Part shown: positions 16,625 through 25,381 of the stretch, in pieces
How the letters are laid out: each line of letters opens with the position of its first letter
How positions within the stretch are numbered: position 1 is the first letter of the stretch
Made by a program: the position numbers and the translations under genes
NCBI GenBank assembly: GCA_014762635.1
Contig: JABURR010000063.1
Span: 1 to 64,000 of the forward strand
Direction: 5' to 3'
Source: Paracoccaceae bacterium
GTDB lineage: Bacteria > Pseudomonadota > Alphaproteobacteria > Rhodobacterales > Rhodobacteraceae
Length of the DNA: 64,000 nt
Notes under the pieces: model-generated
What the model saw: the letters and a program-made list of their open reading frames with translations, nothing else
Databases searched by the model: none
What the model was told of the DNA's origin: nothing

Positions 16625-17479
16625 ATGACGCAGCGCGAAAGAAACTGGTTGTTGCTGGCACCGGCGGCCGCCTGGTTCTTCGTGATGTTGATCCTGCCCC
16701 TCTCCTTCGTCTTCGTGTTCAGCTTCGGTGAACGCGGGGACGCAGGCGGCTATGTGCCTGCCTTTACCTTCGAACAATATGCCAATCTTCCGGCGCGGTT
16801 CGCGGCGTTCAAGAACACGCTGATCCTGGCGCCTCTGGGAACATTGGCGGCGATGCTGATCGCCTATCCGCTGGCCTATCAACTGGCCGTCCGGACCGAT
16901 CCGAAATGGCGGCTGATCCTGCTTGTGCTGGTGATCGTGCCGTTCTGGACCTCGATCCTGATCCGCAGCTACGCCTGGCTCTTCATCCTGGGCGGGCAGG
17001 GGATCCCGCGCCTGTTGGACTTCATCGGGATCGAGGATGTCCGGCTGATCTACACGCCCTTCGCGGTGCTGATCGGGATCATCTACGGCTACCTGCCGCT
17101 GATGGTCTTTCCGATCTATGTCGCGCTCGACCGGTTGGACAAGCGCCTGCTCGAAGCCTCAGCCGATCTGGGCGCCCGCCCGATGACCACGTTCTTCCGG
17201 GTGACGCTGCCCATGTCCATTCCGGGGATGGCAACGGGCTGCATGCTGGTCTTCATCCTGCTGATGGGAGAGTTCCTGATCCCCGCGCTGCTGGGGGGCG
17301 GCAAGGTGTTCTTTGTCGGCAATGCCCTGGTGGACCTGTTCCTGCAGTCCCGCAACTGGGCCTTCGGGTCCGCGGTGGCGATGATGCTGATTGTCGTGAT
17401 GCTGGTGACCGTCACCGTCTACATGCGGCTGATCGCGCGGCTCAATACCCAGCGCGACGACGACGTAGCGCTGATGTGA
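16625..17479 (+). CDS. potB: ABC permease, PotB-like
   Basis: 284 residues with six membrane segments and the coupling EAA loop LLEASADLGARPMTTFFRVTLPMSIPG. Starts 21 nt after the binding-protein gene with GGGGGG/CAGG upstream. Forms the channel with the next gene's product. Confidence 0.9.
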   Translation: MTQRERNWLLLAPAAAWFFVMLILPLSFVFVFSFGERGDAGGYVPAFTFEQYANLPARFAAFKNTLILAPLGTLAAMLIAYPLAYQLAVRTDPKWRLILLVLVIVPFWTSILIRSYAWLFILGGQGIPRLLDFIGIEDVRLIYTPFAVLIGIIYGYLPLMVFPIYVALDRLDKRLLEASADLGARPMTTFFRVTLPMSIPGMATGCMLVFILLMGEFLIPALLGGGKVFFVGNALVDLFLQSRNWAFGSAVAMMLIVVMLVTVTVYMRLIARLNTQRDDDVALM

Positions 17480-17491
17480 GGATGGTCTGAC

Positions 17492-18304
17492 ATGCGTATC
17501 TATGCCTTTTGCGTCTACCTGTTCCTCTACACGCCCATCGGGATCATCGCGCTGTTCAGCTTCAACGCCGGGCGCCACGCCAGCCAGTTCCAGGGGTTTT
17601 CCGTGAAATGGTACGGGCGGGCCCTGAACAACCCCTTCGTGATGGAGGCGTTGGAAAACAGCCTGATGATCGCTTTCACCTCGGCTGCGCTTGCCAGCAT
17701 CATCGGGACCATGGCGGCCGTCGGGCTGCATTCGATGCGCGGGCCGGTGCGCGCGATATTCGACGCCGTCATCTATATCGCGATCATGATCCCCGGCATC
17801 GTGATCGGCATCGCCACGCTGATTGCGCTGGTCACGGTGTTCGACGTGGTCAACCCCTGGCTGGCGGGGCTCTGGGCCGATGCCGAGGCGGCCCCGCAAT
17901 TCTCCATGGGACGCGGCTCGGTCATCGCGGCTCACACGATGTTCACCATGGCGCTTGTGGTCGTCATCGTCCGGGCGCGCCTGTCCACCGTCGAGGGCGC
18001 ATTGATGGAGGCTTCGGCCGACCTCTACGCGCCGCCGTGGGTCACGTTCCGCCGGATCACGCTGCCGCTGATCGCACCGGCGATATTCGCGGGGTTCCTG
18101 TTGGCCTTCACCTTCAGCTTCGACGATTTCATCATCGCCTTCTTCGTGGCCGGGTCCGAGACCACGCTTCCCATCTATATCTTCTCGTCGATCCGGCGCG
18201 GCGTCACGCCCGAGATCAACGCGATCGGGACGATGGTGATGGCGGCGTCGCTCATCCTTCTGATCGTGGCTCAGCTGATCCTGCGCCGGGACAAGAAGAC
18301 ATAA
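17492..18304 (+). CDS. potC: ABC permease, PotC-like
   Basis: 270 residues, six membrane segments; EAA loop LMEASADLYAPPWVTFRRITLPLIAPAI and the FTFSFDDFIIAFF helix typical of PotC. It starts 13 nt after potB. Partner permease of the same importer. Confidence 0.9.
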   Translation: MRIYAFCVYLFLYTPIGIIALFSFNAGRHASQFQGFSVKWYGRALNNPFVMEALENSLMIAFTSAALASIIGTMAAVGLHSMRGPVRAIFDAVIYIAIMIPGIVIGIATLIALVTVFDVVNPWLAGLWADAEAAPQFSMGRGSVIAAHTMFTMALVVVIVRARLSTVEGALMEASADLYAPPWVTFRRITLPLIAPAIFAGFLLAFTFSFDDFIIAFFVAGSETTLPIYIFSSIRRGVTPEINAIGTMVMAASLILLIVAQLILRRDKKT

Positions 18305-18331
18305 GAAAAAATGGAAAGGGAGGGCCTCAGC

Positions 18332-19090
18332 ATGGATCTTCAGAGCAAGATCGCTTTTGTCACGGGCGCAGGTTCCGGGATCGGCGCCGCAGGCGCACGG
18401 AAGATGGCATCCGAGGGCGCCCATGTGGTCGTGACCGACCGTGATGGAGATGCGGCGAAGGCCGTCGCCGACGCGATCACGGGCGCAGGCCACAAGGCCG
18501 AGGCCATGACGCTGGATGTAACCGATGATGCCGCGCTGAGCGGGGCCATCGATCAGACGGTTGCCAGCCATGGCAAGCTCGACGTGCTGCATTCCCATGC
18601 GGGCATCCAGATCGAAGGCAAGCTCGAACAGGTCGCGGTGGCCGACATGGACGCGTCCTGGAACCTGAACGTCCGGGCGCATTTCGTGGCGGCCCAGGCT
18701 GCCGTGCGGCATATGCGCAAGCAGGGTGGCGGCAGCATCATCATCACCTCGTCCAACTCGGGCGTGCAATACGACCGCGAGATGATCGCCTATGCCACGA
18801 CCAAGCACGCGGTGCTGGCCATGACGCGGCAAATGGCGGCGGATTACGCGCATGAGAACATCCGCTTCAATTCGCTCTGCCCCGGGTTCATCGACACGCC
18901 GTTCAACCGCGGCTTCGAGATCCAGATGGGCGGGCGCGACAAGCTCGAGGAATACATCTCCTCCGAGATCCCGATGGGCCGCTTCGGCACGGTCGAGGAA
19001 ATCGCCGAGGGGATCGTCTATCTTGCTTCGGACCGCTCTTCGTTCATGACCGGCCAGGCGCTGGTCATCGACGGCGGCGAGTGCATCTGA
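18332..19090 (+). CDS. Short-chain dehydrogenase/reductase with altered NNAG motif
   Basis: 252 residues, classical SDR. Cofactor motif TGAGSGIG (11-18), acidic D36 favouring NAD, catalytic S140, Y154 and K158 (YATTK). The usual NNAG after beta-4 reads HSHAG here (residues 87-91), so the structural/catalytic Asn pair is missing. GGGAGGG at 18318 selects the ATG at 18332 over 18311. It lies between the permease and the dimethylglycine-dehydrogenase-like gene and probably oxidises a hydroxyl or aldehyde intermediate of the same substrate. Confidence 0.85.
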   Translation: MDLQSKIAFVTGAGSGIGAAGARKMASEGAHVVVTDRDGDAAKAVADAITGAGHKAEAMTLDVTDDAALSGAIDQTVASHGKLDVLHSHAGIQIEGKLEQVAVADMDASWNLNVRAHFVAAQAAVRHMRKQGGGSIIITSSNSGVQYDREMIAYATTKHAVLAMTRQMAADYAHENIRFNSLCPGFIDTPFNRGFEIQMGGRDKLEEYISSEIPMGRFGTVEEIAEGIVYLASDRSSFMTGQALVIDGGECI

Positions 19091-19115
19091 TCTTCTGACG
19101 CCAAGGAGGCAGCCC

Positions 19116-21563
19116 ATGTCCCAGACGCCCGGCAAGGCACGCGTGGTCATCATCGGTGGTGGCGTGATCGGCTGTTCGATCGCCTATCACCTCGCGAAGA
19201 TCGGCTGGACCGACATCGTCCTGCTGGAGCGCAAGCGGCTGACCTCGGGCACCACATGGCACGCTGCCGGGCTGATCGGACAGTTGCGCGCGACGCAGAA
19301 CATGACGCGCCTCGCCAAGTATTCGGCGGACCTCTACACCTCGCTGGAGGAAGAAACCGGCGTTGCGACCGGCTTCCGGCAATGCGGCTCCATCAGCGCG
19401 GCGCTGACCGGGGAACGGCGCGAGGAACTCTTTCGCAGCGCCGCCATGGCCCGCGCCTTCGGTGTCGCGGTCGAGGAACTTTCGCCCGACGAGATCAAGG
19501 CGCGTTATCCCCATCTGAATATTGAAGGCGTTGTCGGCGGCGTCTGGCTGCCCGCCGACGGGCAAGCCGACCCGGCCAATATCGCCTATGCCCTGGCCAA
19601 GGGCGCGCGCCAGAAGGGCGCTGTCATCCGTGAAGGCACCAAGGTGACCGGTATCCGGCGCGAGGGTGATCGGGCCGTGGCTGTCAGCTGGAAGGACGAA
19701 ACCGGTGCCGAAGGGGAGATCGCCTGTGATCACGTGGTCAACGCCGCCGGCATGTGGGGCCACGAGGTCGGGCGCATGGCCGGGGTCAACGTGCCGCTCC
19801 ACGCTTGCGAGCATTTCTACATCGTGACCGAGGCGATCGAGGGGCTGGGCAACCTGCCTGTCCTGCGGGTGCCGGACGAATGCGCCTATTACAAGGAGGA
19901 TGCCGGCAAGCTCGTGCTCGGCGCGTTCGAGCCCAACGCCAAGCCCTGGGGCATGGCGGGCATCCCCGAGGATTTCGAATTCGACCAGCTGCCCGAGGAT
20001 TTCGATCACTTCGAGCCGATCCTCGAGCGCGCCGTGAACCGCGTGCCCATGCTGGCCGAGGCCGGGATTCACACGTTCTTCAACGGCCCCGAGAGCTTTA
20101 CCCCGGATGACGCCTATCACCTGGGGCTCTGCCCGGGGACGGATAACATCTGGGTGGCGGCGGGCTTCAACTCCATCGGCATCCAGTCCGCAGGCGGGGC
20201 GGGCATGGCGCTGGCGCAATGGATGGAAGATGGCCAGAAGCCCTTCGACCTGGGCGACGTGGACATCTCGCGGATGCAGCCGTTCCAGGGCAACCGCCAC
20301 TACCTGTTCGAACGCTCCAAGGAAACGCTTGGCCTGCTTTATGCCGATCACTTCCCCTATCGCCAGAAGGCTACTGCGCGCGGCGTGCGCCGGACACCAT
20401 TCCACGCGCATCTGATGGAACGCGGCGCCGTGATGGGGGAAATCGCCGGGTGGGAACGCGCCAACTGGTACGCGAACCCCGGGCAGGAGCGGGACTATCG
20501 CTATAGCTGGGGGCGGCAGAACTGGTTCGCCAACGCCGCCGCCGAACACAAGGCCCTGCGCGAAAACGTCGGCATGTACGACATGTCTTCCTTCGGCAAG
20601 CTCAGGGTCGAGGGGCCGGATGCGGAAGCCTTCCTCAATCACGTCTGCGGCGCCCGGATGGATGTGCCTGCGGGTCGGATCGTCTATACCCAGTTCCTGA
20701 ACAGCCGCGGCGGGATCGAGGCGGATGTGACCGTGGCGCGGTTGAGCGAAACCGCCTACCTCGTCGTGACCCCCGCCGCCACGCGCCTGGCCGATCAGAC
20801 CTGGCTGGAACGTCATCGCGGTGAGCATCGGGTGGTGATCACCGACGTCACCGCGGGCGAGGGTGTTCTTGCGGTGATGGGGCCGAACTCGCGCGAGCTG
20901 CTCAGCAAGGTCAGCCCGCATGACTTCGGCAACGACAACCACCCCTTCGGCACCTGGGCCGAGATCGAGATCGGCATGGGCCTGGCTCGGGCGCACCGGG
21001 TCAGCTACGTCGGCGAACTGGGGTGGGAGATCTACATCTCTGCCGACATGGCCGGCCATGTGTTCGAAACCCTGTGGGAGGCCGGGCAGGAGGTCGGGCT
21101 GAAGCTCTGCGGCATGCATGTCATGGACAGTTGCCGGATCGAGAAGGCTTTCCGCCATTTCGGCCATGACATCACCTGCGAGGATCACGTGATCGACGCC
21201 GGGCTCGGCTTTGCCGTGAAAACCGACAAGCCCGAATTCATCGGTCGCGACGCGGTTCTGGAACGCAAGCAATCGGGGCCGAAACGCCGGATGGTGCAGT
21301 TCCTGCTCGATGACCCGGAGCCGCTGCTCTATCACAACGAGCCGATCCTGCGGGACGGCAAGATCGTGGGCTACGTGAGTTCCGGCAGCTACGGCCACCA
21401 TCTGGGCGCCGCGGTCGGTATGGGCTACGTGCCCTGCGAAGGCGAAAGCGCCGCGGATGTGCTGGCCTCGAGTTACGAGATCGACGTCACCGGCACGCGG
21501 GTGGGGGCCAAGGCCTCGCTCAAGCCTATGTACGACCCGGGTTCGGACCGCATGAAGGCCTGA
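19116..21563 (+). CDS. Dimethylglycine/sarcosine dehydrogenase-like flavoprotein (DAO + GcvT domains)
   Basis: 815 residues. The N-terminal DAO-type FAD domain has GGGVIG (14-19) and TSGTTWHAAG, in which H49 matches the histidine that binds FAD covalently in dimethylglycine dehydrogenase. The C-terminal half (from about residue 430) is a GcvT-like folate-binding aminomethyltransferase (ENVGMYDMSSFGKL, GELGWEIYI, GLKLCGMHVMDSCRIEK). Such enzymes demethylate N-methyl amino acids and pass the C1 unit to tetrahydrofolate. AAGGAGG precedes the ATG. Last gene of the importer operon. The exact substrate is inferred only from family. Confidence 0.9.
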   Translation: MSQTPGKARVVIIGGGVIGCSIAYHLAKIGWTDIVLLERKRLTSGTTWHAAGLIGQLRATQNMTRLAKYSADLYTSLEEETGVATGFRQCGSISAALTGERREELFRSAAMARAFGVAVEELSPDEIKARYPHLNIEGVVGGVWLPADGQADPANIAYALAKGARQKGAVIREGTKVTGIRREGDRAVAVSWKDETGAEGEIACDHVVNAAGMWGHEVGRMAGVNVPLHACEHFYIVTEAIEGLGNLPVLRVPDECAYYKEDAGKLVLGAFEPNAKPWGMAGIPEDFEFDQLPEDFDHFEPILERAVNRVPMLAEAGIHTFFNGPESFTPDDAYHLGLCPGTDNIWVAAGFNSIGIQSAGGAGMALAQWMEDGQKPFDLGDVDISRMQPFQGNRHYLFERSKETLGLLYADHFPYRQKATARGVRRTPFHAHLMERGAVMGEIAGWERANWYANPGQERDYRYSWGRQNWFANAAAEHKALRENVGMYDMSSFGKLRVEGPDAEAFLNHVCGARMDVPAGRIVYTQFLNSRGGIEADVTVARLSETAYLVVTPAATRLADQTWLERHRGEHRVVITDVTAGEGVLAVMGPNSRELLSKVSPHDFGNDNHPFGTWAEIEIGMGLARAHRVSYVGELGWEIYISADMAGHVFETLWEAGQEVGLKLCGMHVMDSCRIEKAFRHFGHDITCEDHVIDAGLGFAVKTDKPEFIGRDAVLERKQSGPKRRMVQFLLDDPEPLLYHNEPILRDGKIVGYVSSGSYGHHLGAAVGMGYVPCEGESAADVLASSYEIDVTGTRVGAKASLKPMYDPGSDRMKA

Positions 21564-21625
21564 GAGCTTATGCCGCTTGCCGTTCGGCAATAAGCGCCTT
21601 GGCAAGTCGGAATGGATCAGCAGGA

Positions 21626-21644
21626 GGGTTTCCCCCGGAAACCC
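21626..21644. terminator. Hairpin between convergent flavoprotein and PhyH genes
   Basis: GGGTTTCC and GGAAACCC form a perfect 8-bp stem with a CCC loop, followed on the plus strand by CCCTTTC. It lies in the 96-nt gap between convergent stops. A second imperfect stem (GCTTAT...ATAAGC around TTGCCG/CGGCAA) is at 21568-21597. Confidence 0.55.
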
Positions 21645-21659
21645 CCCTTTCGCTCTCGA

Positions 21660-22559
21660 TCAGCTTTTTTCCTTCGCCCGGCCGTTGTAGAGACCGACCT
21701 TCTCGTTCGCGCCTTCGGTCAGGGCTTCGGCCCGGGCAGTGCGGATCTCGTCGAAGAGCGTCAGGCTTTCGGGGGAAAACAGGCTGGTCGGCCCGGTGAA
21801 ATGCATGAAGTTCCCGCTCCGGTCCACGCCGCGCGCCAGCATCGCGAAGTCGCGCTTGGCACGCTGTTGCCGGGCGTTCGGGTTGAGATAGCGGATCGCG
21901 AAGCCGATGCGGCGGTCGTCCGAGCTGTTCGGCCCCGACCCGTGGATCGTCAGCCCGTGATGCAGCGACATCTGACCCGGGCGCAGTTCGATATGGGTCT
22001 TGTCCTCTTCGGCCACGTCCACGGCGATCTCCTGCCCGCGCGAGAGCAGGTTGTTCTCGGAGAAGGTGTCGTTGTGGGGCAGGATCGGGTTCTTGTGGCT
22101 GCCCGCGACGAAATCCATGCAGCCGCTTTCGACGGTCGCCGGGGACAGCGCGATCCAGGCGGTGACCTGGTCCGAGGTCTCGCCCATCCCCCAATAGGTC
22201 AGGTCCTGGTGGGTGCCGACGATATGGGGTGTGCGCGGCTCCTTGATGAAGAACTCGGCCGACCAGACCAGCAGATCGGGGCCAAGCACGCCCTCGACCG
22301 CGTCCAGCACCCGGGGATCGGTCGCGATCCGCGCCGCCAACGGCAGGACGCAGTTCGAATTGATGCGCTTGTAGAGCAGCAAGGGATGCGGCAGGTCCGC
22401 CTCCAGCCATTCGCGCTCGATCGCTTCCAGTTCGGCGCGCAGGCTTGCTGCCTCGTCCTCGGAAAAGACCTGCAGCGGAAACAGGAACCCGTCGCGCCAG
22501 TATTGCTCGCTCTGCGCGGTGGTGAGTTTCCCCTGGTCCAGTGTAATCGGTTCGGGCAT
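21660..22559 (-). CDS. PhyH-family Fe(II)/2-oxoglutarate dioxygenase (first of three)
   Basis: 299 residues. The iron facial triad is visible: H117 and D119 in THQD, and H206 in HGSGPN, with R217 placed to bind 2-oxoglutarate. Members hydroxylate small carboxylates or acyl chains, or cleave C-O/C-N bonds oxidatively. It is the last gene of the tetronate operon, 6 nt after otnC, so it may convert an external compound into a tetronate. No exact substrate can be assigned. Confidence 0.88.
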   Translation of the reverse strand: MPEPITLDQGKLTTAQSEQYWRDGFLFPLQVFSEDEAASLRAELEAIEREWLEADLPHPLLLYKRINSNCVLPLAARIATDPRVLDAVEGVLGPDLLVWSAEFFIKEPRTPHIVGTHQDLTYWGMGETSDQVTAWIALSPATVESGCMDFVAGSHKNPILPHNDTFSENNLLSRGQEIAVDVAEEDKTHIELRPGQMSLHHGLTIHGSGPNSSDDRRIGFAIRYLNPNARQQRAKRDFAMLARGVDRSGNFMHFTGPTSLFSPESLTLFDEIRTARAEALTEGANEKVGLYNGRAKEKS

Positions 22560-22564
22560 GCGAC

Positions 22565-23212
22565 CTACTCCCAGTCGATTTCGAATTTGGTGACGACATC
22601 CGCGATCTGCGCCTCGGTCAGTTCGACGGCATTGCTGCCGCGCAAGAGCAGGGTGAGACGCGCGGTTTCTTCCAACTCCTCGATGGCGTAGATCGCCGCT
22701 TCCAGTTCCTTGCCCGCCACGACCGGGCCGTGATTGGCCAGCACCACCGCCGAGCGTTTGCCCGCCAGCCCGCGCACCGCCTCGCCCATGGCAGCGTCTC
22801 CGGGCCGGAAATAGGGCAGCAGCTTCACCTTGCCGAGGCGCATGATCGAATAGGCGGTCAGTGGGCGCAGCATGTTGTCGGGGTCGGTTTCGGGCAGCAT
22901 CGACACCGCGACCGAATGGGTGGAATGCAGATGCACCACCGCGCCCGCGCTGCGGCGGGTTTCGTAGAAGGCGGCGTGCAGGGGCATTTCCTTGGTGGGC
23001 TTGTCGCCGCCCACATGGCGACCCTCAGCGTCGAACCGGCTGAGCCGCGCCGGGTCAAGCCGACCGAAACTGCTGCCGGTGGGCGTGACGAGCAGGCCGC
23101 CATCCTCGGTCCTTACCGAGATGTTGCCCGATGCCCCGCCGGTCAGGCCCCGGTCGAAGATCGACTTGGCCCAGAAGCAGATGTCCTCGCGCAGTTTCGT
23201 CTCGGTGGTCAT
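22565..23212 (-). CDS. otnC: 3-oxo-tetronate 4-phosphate decarboxylase
   Basis: 215-residue class II aldolase-fold metalloenzyme. Metal ligands H94 and H96 (HLH) and H161 (NHGP), with the catalytic acid E75 in KEMPLH. OtnC decarboxylates 3-oxo-tetronate 4-phosphate to dihydroxyacetone phosphate. Its start overlaps the otnK stop by 4 nt (ATGA), so translation is coupled, and LtnD and OtnK neighbours fix the function. Confidence 0.92.
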   Translation of the reverse strand: MTTETKLREDICFWAKSIFDRGLTGGASGNISVRTEDGGLLVTPTGSSFGRLDPARLSRFDAEGRHVGGDKPTKEMPLHAAFYETRRSAGAVVHLHSTHSVAVSMLPETDPDNMLRPLTAYSIMRLGKVKLLPYFRPGDAAMGEAVRGLAGKRSAVVLANHGPVVAGKELEAAIYAIEELEETARLTLLLRGSNAVELTEAQIADVVTKFEIDWE

Positions 23213-24462
23213 GCATCCTGTCCCAGTTTCGCGGCGGCCTTTTCGAAGAAATCGTCGGCACCGAAATTGCCGGACTTGAGGGCCAGCACGAGGGTCTCTC
23301 CCGCGCGCATGGCGGGCACGCCCGGGTCGATCTCGGGGCCGATCTCCATCGCGTCGGGGGCCAGGGCCTCGACCACGGCGCCGGAGGTTTCACCCCCGGC
23401 GGTGATCAGGCGCGTGACGCCACCGGCCACGAGGATCCGGGCGATCTCGGCGAAGAGGGATTCGAGGGCCGCAGCCACGGCCTCGGTTCCATGTTCCTTC
23501 TGCGCCGCGCGCACCACCTCGGGATCGGCCGAGGAATAGATCAGCGGGATGCCATCCTGCGCCAACGCCCAATCGGCCAGTTCACGGGCCGTGATGCCGC
23601 CCGCCATCACCGCATCCGCCGTGACCTCGCGCGCGGGATGGTTCCCCTTGTGCAGCCCGACCTGGCGCCGCGTTGCCACGGAGCAGGAACCGGAGAGGGC
23701 GACCACCTTGCCCGCTTCACCGGTCCACTGGGATGCCGCTCCCGAAATCTTGCCCCGGGCGCGGAAGTTCTCGGGCAGTCCCAGCGCGATGCCCGACCCG
23801 CCGGTAATCAGCGGCAGGCCATCCGCGATCTTTCCGAGGGTCAGAAGATCCTCGTCGCGCACCGCGTCCGCGACGATCAGACGGTGACCCTGTGCGTCCT
23901 CTTGCTCAAGCCGCGCTGCGGCGGCCTCGGTCCCTGCCCAGAGCGCGGCGGCGGGCAGGTGCCCCACGCTGCCCTTGGATTGCAGCGCCAGCCAGCGGCG
24001 CAGGTCCGGGTCGGTCATCGGGGTCAGCGGGTGGTTCTCCATGCCGCTTTCGCTCAGCAAGCGATCGCAAACGAACAGGTGCCCCTGGTAGATCGTCCGC
24101 CCCGTGGCGGGGAAGGCCGGGCAGACCAGCACCTTGCGCGCCTTCAGCGCATCGGCCAGCGCCTCGGCCACCGGGCCGATGTTGCCCTCGGGCGTGCTGT
24201 CGAAGGTCGAGCAATACTTGAACAGGATCTGTTCGCACCCCTGCGCGAGCAGCCAGTCCAGTGCCTTCAGCGACAGGTCGATGGCCTCCTGCACCGGGAT
24301 GGAGCGCGACTTGAGCGCCACGACCCCGGCCTCCACATCAGGTTGCGCGGGGCCGTCGGGGATGCCCACGTATTGCACCGTGCGCATCCCGGCCTTGGTG
24401 AGCGTGTTGCCCAGATCACTGGATCCGGTGAAGTCATCCCCGATACAGCCAAGCAGCATCAC
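23209..24462 (-). CDS. otnK: 3-oxo-tetronate kinase (DUF1537 family)
   Basis: 417 residues. The four-carbon acid sugar kinase signature GCIGDDFTGSSDLG is at the N-terminus, FKYCSTFDSTPEGNIGP follows near residue 85, and the C-terminal nucleotide-binding domain has LITAGGETSGAVVEAL. It phosphorylates 3-oxo-tetronate at C4 with ATP. It overlaps both neighbours by 4 nt, within an operon ltnD-otnK-otnC. Confidence 0.92.
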   Translation of the reverse strand: MMLLGCIGDDFTGSSDLGNTLTKAGMRTVQYVGIPDGPAQPDVEAGVVALKSRSIPVQEAIDLSLKALDWLLAQGCEQILFKYCSTFDSTPEGNIGPVAEALADALKARKVLVCPAFPATGRTIYQGHLFVCDRLLSESGMENHPLTPMTDPDLRRWLALQSKGSVGHLPAAALWAGTEAAAARLEQEDAQGHRLIVADAVRDEDLLTLGKIADGLPLITGGSGIALGLPENFRARGKISGAASQWTGEAGKVVALSGSCSVATRRQVGLHKGNHPAREVTADAVMAGGITARELADWALAQDGIPLIYSSADPEVVRAAQKEHGTEAVAAALESLFAEIARILVAGGVTRLITAGGETSGAVVEALAPDAMEIGPEIDPGVPAMRAGETLVLALKSGNFGADDFFEKAAAKLGQDA

Positions 24463-25355
24463 GCGTCTCCCGGCAGTTTGAGACCGGCCTGCGCGGCATA
24501 GAGCTTGGTGATGGCCGCATCATCCTCCAGCCCCAGCCCGGCCTCGGCGGCCTTGCGGTAGAGGGTCAGCGCGGTCTCGGTGATCGGGATATCCAGCCCG
24601 GCGGACTCGGCGATTTCGGCCACGATGCCCAGGTCCTTGGGCCAGATGTTGATCGCCGACCGGGGGGTGTAGTCGGCATCGCGGACGTGGGGCGCGCGGT
24701 TTTCGAACATCCAGGAAGAGCCGGCCGAGACCGAGATCACCTCGATGATGCGCTCGACCGTCAGCCCTTGGGTCAGGCCAAAGGCCAGCGCCTCGCCCAT
24801 GGTGGCGATGTGAATGCCGGCCAGAAGCTGGTTGACCGATTTCATCGCCGAGCCGGGACCGGCCTCATCGCCCAGGCGATGCACGGTCTGGGCCATGGCC
24901 TCCAGCGCAGGGTCAGCCTTTTCGAAGGCGTCCGGCGTGCCCGCGGCCATGATCGAAAGCTCACCCGCGGCAGCCCGGATCGCGCCGCCCGAAATCGGCG
25001 CGTCCAGATAGGCAAGCCCGCGCGCAGTCGCCTGCGCTTCCATCGCTTTCGCAAAGGCGGGCGGCACGGTTGCGCAAGAGACGATTACGCCGCCTTCGGC
25101 AAGGCATCCGGCATAGTCGGGACCGCCGTACAGGACGGTCTCGGTCTGTTGCGCGTTCAGGACCACGCAGACGAGGATGTCAGCCTTGCCGTCGCCGAGG
25201 TCGTCAAAGGCGTGCCCGCCCTTGCTGGCGAAATCGGCAACCTTTTCGGCGTCGATATCCGCGCCATAGACCTCGTGCCCGGCCCGTACCAGCGACTCGG
25301 CCATTCCGAAGCCCATCGAGCCCAGCCCGACGATGACGATCTTCTTAGGTTCCAT
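24459..25355 (-). CDS. ltnD: L-threonate dehydrogenase
   Basis: 298-residue beta-hydroxyacid dehydrogenase. NAD motif VGLGSMGFGMA, substrate loop DAPISGG near residue 120, and the catalytic lysine in KSVNQLLAG. Oxidises L-threonate at C2 to 2-oxo-tetronate. The canonical SGG loop contrasts with the two GRTP-type paralogs elsewhere in the island. The isomerase OtnI that normally links this product to OtnK is not in the window. Confidence 0.9.
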   Translation of the reverse strand: MEPKKIVIVGLGSMGFGMAESLVRAGHEVYGADIDAEKVADFASKGGHAFDDLGDGKADILVCVVLNAQQTETVLYGGPDYAGCLAEGGVIVSCATVPPAFAKAMEAQATARGLAYLDAPISGGAIRAAAGELSIMAAGTPDAFEKADPALEAMAQTVHRLGDEAGPGSAMKSVNQLLAGIHIATMGEALAFGLTQGLTVERIIEVISVSAGSSWMFENRAPHVRDADYTPRSAINIWPKDLGIVAEIAESAGLDIPITETALTLYRKAAEAGLGLEDDAAITKLYAAQAGLKLPGDA

Positions 25356-25381
25356 CAGTTCTGTTCCCCCTGGTCCCTTGC

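Noticed and set aside
17159-19153. Minus-strand open frame (~660 codons)
   Set aside because: Antisense to potB/potC/SDR, low-complexity charged composition.
19065-21605. Long minus-strand open frame (~840 codons)
   Set aside because: Exact antisense shadow of the flavoprotein gene, without recognisable motifs.
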